From Ruegeria_C sp040830705 (GTDB lineage: Bacteria > Pseudomonadota > Alphaproteobacteria > Rhodobacterales > Rhodobacteraceae), in assembly GCA_040830705.1 (NCBI GenBank), contig JBFOME010000005.1, positions 1-64,000 of the forward strand: a stretch of 64,000 nucleotides of DNA. The letters run 5' to 3'. The notes under the pieces were generated by a model. It was given only the letters and a program-made list of their open reading frames with translations. It did no database searches and was not told the DNA's origin. The translations under genes were made by a program, and so were the position numbers. Shown here in pieces: positions 59,304-64,000 of this stretch (position 1 is the stretch's first letter; each line of letters starts with the position of its first letter).

Positions 59304-60542
59304 TCAGTTCGAGTTCAGGCTGGTTGCGAGGGCATCAGCGGCGCTCAGCGCCTCCTGACGGGAGGTCGCACGCGCGATCCATTCGGCCAGCGCCGTCTTG
59401 GCCGCATCCGGCAAGGCATCCAAATCGGTGAGCGTTGTCGAGACATCGCCCTTGGTAAGTGCCGCTTCGGCGCGGGACAGAACAGCATCCGGATCAGACC
59501 CGTCGCGCGGTTCAACCGAGCGTGCACCTGTCTGGCGCTGGATGAAGGCCATCAAACCGGTGCCTTTGTCGGATTCGCGGGCATCCGCCAGCGCCGTCCT
59601 TGCGACCGGTGTAAACGACTCCTGAAGCGCGCTAAGCGTGGGAATCCCATCTGCGGCCGAGGCCGACAGAGCATCAGGGATATCAACGCCCCCTGATTTG
59701 AGCGCCTCCAGCGTCTTGGCATAGGGGGCACCGCTTTCCAGTTCGCCCCGCAACTGCGCAGCGGCGGTGCGATTGGCCGCCGCCTGAGCATCGGCGCTGG
59801 CCTGCGTCTTGAGGTCCTGCGCCTGCTTCATCATGGATTCGACTTCGCTGCGCTGGCTGGCCATGGTGTCCTTGAGCTTGGCCAGTTCCGCATCATAGGC
59901 GGCCACGGCCTCTTTCGAGGCTCCTTCAGTCACTGGCCGTTTTTCGAGGTCGCCCAGCCGCTTTTCGATGTCTGGCAGGGATTTCGTCAAATCCTGAACC
60001 TGAGTGGTCAGCGCGCTCAACTCGGTCTTGAAAGGATCAATCTGCGTGGTAAGCGCATCAATCTTGTCGCTCAGACCCGCAGTATCGATGCCGCTGACCT
60101 TCTGGTCGAGCGCAGTTGTCGCATCAGTCTGCTGTTTCAGCTGACTGCCAAGCGACGTTACCTGACCTTCCAGGGCACTTATGTCTGGCCCGGTATTGAA
60201 TAGATCAGCCTGACCTGCCGCGAACCCGATCCCCGCGGCCACGACGCCACCGATCAACGCCGGAAAAAACCCGCCCGATTTCTTTTCGGGCTGCGGCTGA
60301 GCCTGCGGTTCGCTGGTTTGCGAAAAAGTCATTTCGGCTTCGGCTTCGGCTTCGGCTTCGGCTTCGGCTTCGGCTTCGGCTTCGGCTTCGGAAGTCAGAT
60401 CATCCACCTGCTCATCCGAGTCAACGGCCTGACTGGTTTCATCCTCGGGCAACTCTGTGGCATCGGCATTTTCGGCTGCCTCCACCGGATCGGACTCGGA
60501 TGATGTATCCTTGCTGATCTCTGTCTCTTTCTTACCGGCCAC
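59304..60542 (-). CDS. Mitofilin-like inner membrane protein (COG4223)
   Basis: A 412-residue protein with an acidic N-terminal tail that includes a run of Glu-Ala repeats (residues ~53-70), one membrane segment near ~90-110 ('FFPALIGGVVAAGIGFAAG'), a long coiled-coil region (~120-250) and a C-terminal helical domain. The form is that of alphaproteobacterial mitofilin/Mic60 homologues that shape the inner membrane. The usual position, between hemD and hemY, is kept. Repeat DNA at 60333-60386 makes the tail length variable. Confidence 0.85.
   Translation of the reverse strand: MAGKKETEISKDTSSESDPVEAAENADATELPEDETSQAVDSDEQVDDLTSEAEAEAEAEAEAEAEAEAEMTFSQTSEPQAQPQPEKKSGGFFPALIGGVVAAGIGFAAGQADLFNTGPDISALEGQVTSLGSQLKQQTDATTALDQKVSGIDTAGLSDKIDALTTQIDPFKTELSALTTQVQDLTKSLPDIEKRLGDLEKRPVTEGASKEAVAAYDAELAKLKDTMASQRSEVESMMKQAQDLKTQASADAQAAANRTAAAQLRGELESGAPYAKTLEALKSGGVDIPDALSASAADGIPTLSALQESFTPVARTALADARESDKGTGLMAFIQRQTGARSVEPRDGSDPDAVLSRAEAALTKGDVSTTLTDLDALPDAAKTALAEWIARATSRQEALSAADALATSLNSN
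60333..60386 (+). repeat. Nine tandem copies of TTCGGC
   Basis: Nine perfect hexamer copies followed by one TTCGGA, within the mitofilin-like gene. On the coding strand they read GCCGAA, giving Ala-Glu repeats. Unit length is a multiple of three, so copy-number change alters the tail without breaking the frame. Confidence 0.95.
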
Positions 60543-60596
60543 CGAGTATTTCCCCCGTGATTCTGAAAATGTTTAAACACCAGACCCTTGCAGAGA

Positions 60597-61322
60597 CTAA
60601 TGCGCGTCTGTGCGGCCCTCAACCCGGTTCGCCCGTTTGAGGGACATTTCAACGATTTTTGCCATCGCCGCGCTGTCAGGGCGTTCCGCGATCGTCAGAC
60701 CCTGAAAGTGCAGCGTTTCAAGGGGTTCCGCCACTGCGGGGCTGAGCGCGCAAATCCAGAGCGGCGCGCTAATCTGCGCGGTCTCGGCAAATTGTCGCGC
60801 CGTTCGTGGTGAGAAAAACGGCGCAATTACGGGCTGTGGGCCCGCCAAAGCACTCATCGCAGCATCGCTCAGGGGCAACAGCGTCTGATCATAGATCGCC
60901 TGCTCACGGCAGGACACACCCGCCCTAGACAGATTCTTTGCGATATCTCCGCGCGCATGCACACCCCTCAGATGCAGCAGTTGTTCGCTTGGCTTTGAGC
61001 GTGTCAGCGCGGCAATCAGTTGCTGCGCGGTATCTCCTGACTGAGTGGCATGCCAGCCATTCTTGCGCGCCGCTGCGGTTGTCGCGCGACCGACGCAATA
61101 GCAGGAATGATCGCGGCTTTCGATCAACCTCGCCGCCACTGCAACGGCGTTGGCCGAGGTGAAAACAAGAGCGTCCACGCCTGGTAAGTCCGGTACGACA
61201 TCCAACGGCTCGATCTCGATCAGGGGCGAAAATATCGGCGATAGCTGAGCCGAAACTTCGACAGGCAGGTCAGCAATGAACCGTTCGGCAGCCGAGCGCG
61301 GGCGTGTCATCAGAAGATGCAT
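60597..61322 (-). CDS. hemD: Uroporphyrinogen-III synthase
   Basis: A 241-residue HemD closing the tetrapyrrole ring. 'LLMTRPRSAAERFIADL' at the N-terminus and 'VDALVFTSANAVAVAARLIESRD' in the first domain are the usual weak signatures; the pattern continues with 'LLHLRGVHARGDIAKNL'. The family is poorly conserved, so identity leans on position with the HemY and mitofilin-like genes and divergence from tsaD, a fixed order in these bacteria. The ATG at 61322 is chosen by family length. Confidence 0.87.
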   Translation of the reverse strand: MHLLMTRPRSAAERFIADLPVEVSAQLSPIFSPLIEIEPLDVVPDLPGVDALVFTSANAVAVAARLIESRDHSCYCVGRATTAAARKNGWHATQSGDTAQQLIAALTRSKPSEQLLHLRGVHARGDIAKNLSRAGVSCREQAIYDQTLLPLSDAAMSALAGPQPVIAPFFSPRTARQFAETAQISAPLWICALSPAVAEPLETLHFQGLTIAERPDSAAMAKIVEMSLKRANRVEGRTDAH

Positions 61323-61408
61323 CTTGTCATAGCCTTCCGCCGCGGGATTGTTTGCCGGAACGCAGGATGTTACCCCGCAGCGGATATCCGATGCAATCCC
61401 GAGGATGC

Positions 61409-62506
61409 ATGACAAAGCACCTGACCATATTGGGACTGGAAAGCAGCTGCGACGATACAGCCGCTGCAATCGTGCGCCAAGCGCCCGATCAGCCTCCGGC
61501 GATTTTGTCTTCAATCGTCTATGGGCAAACCGAATTACACGCCGATTTCGGCGGTGTTGTACCGGAAATTGCCGCGCGGGCGCATGCCGAGAAGCTGGAT
61601 CTCGCGGTACGCGAGGCGCTGGACGCCGCGCAGACCTCGCTCTCTGATCTGGACGCAATCGCCGTCACCGCCGGGCCGGGGCTGATCGGCGGGGTCCTGT
61701 CAGGCGTGATGTGTGCCAAAGGGCTCTGCGCCGCGACCGGGTTGCCGTTAATAGGGGTGAACCACCTGGCGGGTCATGCGTTGACCCCCCGCCTCACCGA
61801 TGCGGTGACCTTCCCCTATCTGATGCTGCTCGTCTCGGGCGGTCACTGCCAATACCTAATTGCACGCGGTCCGGAGGATTTCAGCCGTCTCGGTGGCACC
61901 ATCGACGATGCGCCGGGCGAGGCGTTCGACAAGACCGCGCGGCTGCTCGGGCTGCCGCAACCCGGCGGACCGATGGTCGAGGCCGAGGCAAAGCAGGGCG
62001 ACCCGAAGCGGTTCCGGTTTCCACGTCCCCTGCTGGATCGGCCTGATTGCGACCTGTCTTTCTCAGGCCTGAAAACGGCGGTGCTGCGTGCCCGTGACCA
62101 GATCGTCGCTGAGAAAGGCGGGCTGACCAGACAGGATCGCGCCGATCTCTGCGCCGGGTTTCAAATGGCGATTACTGACACGCTGACCGAGAAAACGCGG
62201 CGGGCAATCAGGCTCTATTTGGGCGAAAACCCTACCTATCCTGTTGTCGCGGTAGCCGGCGGCGTCGCCGCCAATGGCACGATCCGTGCGGCTTTGCAGT
62301 CGCTTTGTGAGGAGACCGGCGCACGCTTTCTGGCTCCGCCGCTTGCGCTCTGCACCGACAACGCGGCGATGATTGCTTATGCCGGTCTGGAACGGTTTCG
62401 GGCAGGCGCGCGCGACGGCATGGAACTCGCCGCGCGGCCCCGCTGGCCGCTGGACAAGACGAGCCCAGCCATGCTGGGCAGCGGTAAGAAAGGAGCCAAG
62501 GCATGA
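61409..62506 (+). CDS. tsaD: tRNA threonylcarbamoyladenosine transferase subunit
   Basis: A 365-residue TsaD (Kae1/Qri7 family), making t6A37 in tRNAs with TsaB/E. 'TILGLESSCDDTAAAIV' at the N-terminus, metal motif 'GVNHLAGHALTPRL', 'VSGGHCQYLIARG', 'LGGTIDDAPGEAFDKTARLLGLPQPGGP' segments and a C-terminal 'VAGGVAANGTIRAAL' and 'CTDNAAMIAYAG'. The ATG at 61409 gives the family start. Its stop overlaps gpsA by 4 bases. It works in the same tRNA position as MtaB encoded at 22395. Confidence 0.95.
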   Translation: MTKHLTILGLESSCDDTAAAIVRQAPDQPPAILSSIVYGQTELHADFGGVVPEIAARAHAEKLDLAVREALDAAQTSLSDLDAIAVTAGPGLIGGVLSGVMCAKGLCAATGLPLIGVNHLAGHALTPRLTDAVTFPYLMLLVSGGHCQYLIARGPEDFSRLGGTIDDAPGEAFDKTARLLGLPQPGGPMVEAEAKQGDPKRFRFPRPLLDRPDCDLSFSGLKTAVLRARDQIVAEKGGLTRQDRADLCAGFQMAITDTLTEKTRRAIRLYLGENPTYPVVAVAGGVAANGTIRAALQSLCEETGARFLAPPLALCTDNAAMIAYAGLERFRAGARDGMELAARPRWPLDKTSPAMLGSGKKGAKA

Positions 62507-63465
62507 GCGTTTCGGTTTTGGGTGCGGGTGCGTTTGGTACAGCGCTCGCCGTGTCGCTCGCGGGGACAGGCCCGGTGACGCTTTGGGCCAGATCGCAGGC
62601 ACAAGCTGACGCGATGCAGTCGATGCGCGAGAACAGCGCGCGCCTTCCTGGGGTGGCGCTGCCCGCCAGCCTGACCGTCACCCATGATCTTGCGCAGGCC
62701 GCACAAAGCCAATCGCTGTTGCTGGCGGTGCCGATGCAGAAACTGCGAGTGTTTGTAACCGATCATCTGGACACGCTTCGGGATCACGCGCTGGTTGCGT
62801 GTTGCAAGGGGATTGAGTTGCAGACCGGGCTGGGCCCCATCGCTGTTATGGCTGATGTCCTGCCCGGCGGACGCACCGCTTTGCTGACGGGCCCAAGCTT
62901 CGCCGACGACATTGCGCGAGGCTTGCCAACCGCGCTGACCCTGGCTTGCGCAGACAAGGACCTGGGCGAGACGTTGCAGCATGAGCTGACCACCGCAAAC
63001 CTGCGCCTCTATCGCACCAGCGACACCATCGGGGCCGAGCTAGGTGGGGCGCTGAAGAATGTGATGGCAATCGCCTGCGGAACGGTGATGGGCGCGGGGT
63101 TGGGCGATAGCGCCCGCGCCGCGCTGATGACGCGCGGCTATGCCGAGATGCAGCGTTTTGCGCTGGCTTGTGGTGCGCAGCCCGAGACATTGGCCGGACT
63201 TAGCGGGTTTGGCGATCTGGCACTGACCTGTACCTCCGACTTGTCGCGGAACTATCGTCTTGGGCTGTCTTTGGGCAGATCCGAGGCATTTGACCCTTCG
63301 GTTACGGTCGAAGGGGCGGCAACCGCCTACGCCGTCGTCGCGCGCGCGGATGGTATGGGCATCGACATGCCAATCTCGCGCTGCGTGACCGGGTTACTGG
63401 ATGGTATCTTGACCCCGGACGCAGCGATGGCGCAACTTCTGGCACGACCGCTTAAGGAGGAATGA
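62503..63465 (+). CDS. gpsA: Glycerol-3-phosphate dehydrogenase [NAD(P)+]
   Basis: A 320-residue cytosolic enzyme making sn-glycerol 3-phosphate for phospholipids. Rossmann loop 'VLGAGAFGTALAVSLA', 'LLTGPSFADDIARGLPTALTLA', and the active-site Lys region 'ELGGALKNVMAIACGTVMGAGLGDSARAALMTRGYAEM' across two segments. Overlaps tsaD by 4 bases, precedes the YciI gene by 1 base. Full length. Confidence 0.94.
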   Translation: MSVSVLGAGAFGTALAVSLAGTGPVTLWARSQAQADAMQSMRENSARLPGVALPASLTVTHDLAQAAQSQSLLLAVPMQKLRVFVTDHLDTLRDHALVACCKGIELQTGLGPIAVMADVLPGGRTALLTGPSFADDIARGLPTALTLACADKDLGETLQHELTTANLRLYRTSDTIGAELGGALKNVMAIACGTVMGAGLGDSARAALMTRGYAEMQRFALACGAQPETLAGLSGFGDLALTCTSDLSRNYRLGLSLGRSEAFDPSVTVEGAATAYAVVARADGMGIDMPISRCVTGLLDGILTPDAAMAQLLARPLKEE

Positions 63466-63466
63466 T

Positions 63467-63739
63467 ATGCTGATTGCCCTGATCGCGCGCGACAAGGATG
63501 GCGCGCTGCAAACCCGTCTGGACAACCGCTCTGCGCATCTGGCTTATATCGAAGAAAACGCCAGCATGGTCGCGCAGGCCGGGCCGTTGCTGGACGGCGA
63601 GAACATGATCGGGTCGCTGATCATTCTGGACGTGCCCGATATGGCAGCCGCGCAAAGCTGGGCCGATAATGACCCCTACGCCAAGGCCGGACTGTTTCAA
63701 TCGGTCGACCTGATCGTCTGGAAGAAAGTGATCGGGTGA
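63467..63739 (+). CDS. YciI-like protein
   Basis: A 90-residue YciI family protein: 'MLIALIARDKDGALQTRLDNRSAHLAYIEE' and the His-Asp type site followed by 'GSLIILDVPDMAAAQSWADNDPYAKAGLF'. YciI proteins have a ferredoxin-like fold with a conserved His-Asp pair, function uncertain. A near-perfect AAGGAGG precedes the ATG. Its TGA overlaps the start of the EVE gene. Confidence 0.9.
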   Translation: MLIALIARDKDGALQTRLDNRSAHLAYIEENASMVAQAGPLLDGENMIGSLIILDVPDMAAAQSWADNDPYAKAGLFQSVDLIVWKKVIG

Positions 63740-64000
63740 TGGCATACTGGCTTTTCAAATCCGAACCCTCGACCTGGAGCTGGGATCAGCAGGTCGCCAA
63801 AGGCGAGGCGGGCGAGGAATGGGACGGCGTGCGCAATTACCAGGCCCGCAATCACATGCGCGCCATGAAGCTTGGGGATCGCGGGTTCTTTTACCATTCG
63901 CAGAAGGAAAAAGCCGTGGTCGGAATTGTCGAGGTCTGCGCTGAGGCGCATCCAGACAGCACCACGGATGACGAACGCTGGGAATGCGTGGATATCAAGG
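63739..64000 (+). CDS. EVE-domain protein, N-terminal part
   Basis: The first 87 codons of an EVE (PUA-like) domain protein cut by the window edge: 'MAYWLFKSEPSTWSWDQQVAKGEAGEEWDGVRNYQARNHMRAMKLGD' read in two stretches is the family pattern with 'KSEP', 'WDGVRNYQARNHMR' and 'FFYHSQ'. EVE proteins bind modified bases or RNA; the chromosomal one is widely conserved. ATG overlaps the YciI stop. Confidence 0.92.
   Translation, partial: MAYWLFKSEPSTWSWDQQVAKGEAGEEWDGVRNYQARNHMRAMKLGDRGFFYHSQKEKAVVGIVEVCAEAHPDSTTDDERWECVDIK

Noticed and set aside
1..64000. CRISPR arrays, rRNA genes, or a second tRNA gene
   Set aside because: No regularly spaced repeats and no rRNA-like segments were seen; besides tRNA-Lys only a tRNA fragment was found.

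Overview
The window looks like a chromosomal segment of an alphaproteobacterium of the Rhodobacteraceae (Roseobacter type). The signs are high-GC codon use, the petP/petR pair followed by an HDAC-like gene and xseB-ispA-dxs, an aglR/aglEFGAK alpha-glucoside locus of the type known from Sinorhizobium, a hemD / mitofilin-like / hemY block divergent from tsaD-gpsA, and an IS5-family transposase tail. The species assignment is inference; the gene families are read from the sequence.

The left third (1-21,344) is accessory DNA. Positions 1-4,720 hold an IS5-family transposase remnant, a 3' fragment of a tRNA gene, an unrecognised multi-pass membrane protein and a DUF262/DUF1524 (GmrSD-like) protein. 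From 4,721 to 21,285 lies a 16.6 kb integrative mobilizable element bounded by a 23-bp direct repeat whose right copy is the 3' end of an intact tRNA-Lys(TTT) gene, with the tyrosine integrase next to the tRNA. It carries a helix-turn-helix protein, a ColE1-like mobilization module (mobC, a relaxase, and two small mob genes nested inside the relaxase gene in another frame), a complete type III CBASS anti-phage operon (TRIP13-like ATPase, two HORMA-type proteins, CD-NTase, NucC nuclease), a divergent XRE-ImmA regulator with a PIN protein, a three-gene restriction cluster (type IIG enzyme, a PUA-like/GIY-YIG-like protein, an Mrr-like endonuclease), and an XRE / small membrane protein / excisionase-like / integrase block.

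The rest (21,345-64,000) is ordinary chromosome in short overlapping operons: dapF-mtaB; ilvE; petP-petR; HDAC-xseB-ispA-dxs (isoprenoid precursors); an acyl-CoA/carnitine-like catabolic operon (acyl-CoA dehydrogenase, SelT/W/H protein, ADP-forming CoA ligase, CaiD-like hydratase) divergent from a GlxA/AraC-type activator; a sterol-desaturase-like protein with a class II aldolase; LysR; VOC protein; AMP nucleosidase; HU; mtgA; GST-queG; hydantoinase; msrB-msrA; the alpha-glucoside regulon with its LacI-type repressor, two matching operator palindromes and a GH1 glucosidase; the hemD group; and tsaD-gpsA-yciI-EVE running off the right edge.

The most notable items are the defence-loaded mobilizable element with its nested mob genes, the fused XRE-ImmA protein facing the CBASS operon across shared operator-like repeats, the PUA-like plus GIY-YIG-like protein in the restriction cluster, an orphan NHLP-type RiPP precursor (42,377-42,703) and a DapF whose second catalytic cysteine is serine. 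No search was run: all family calls rest on reading motifs and recalled family features.
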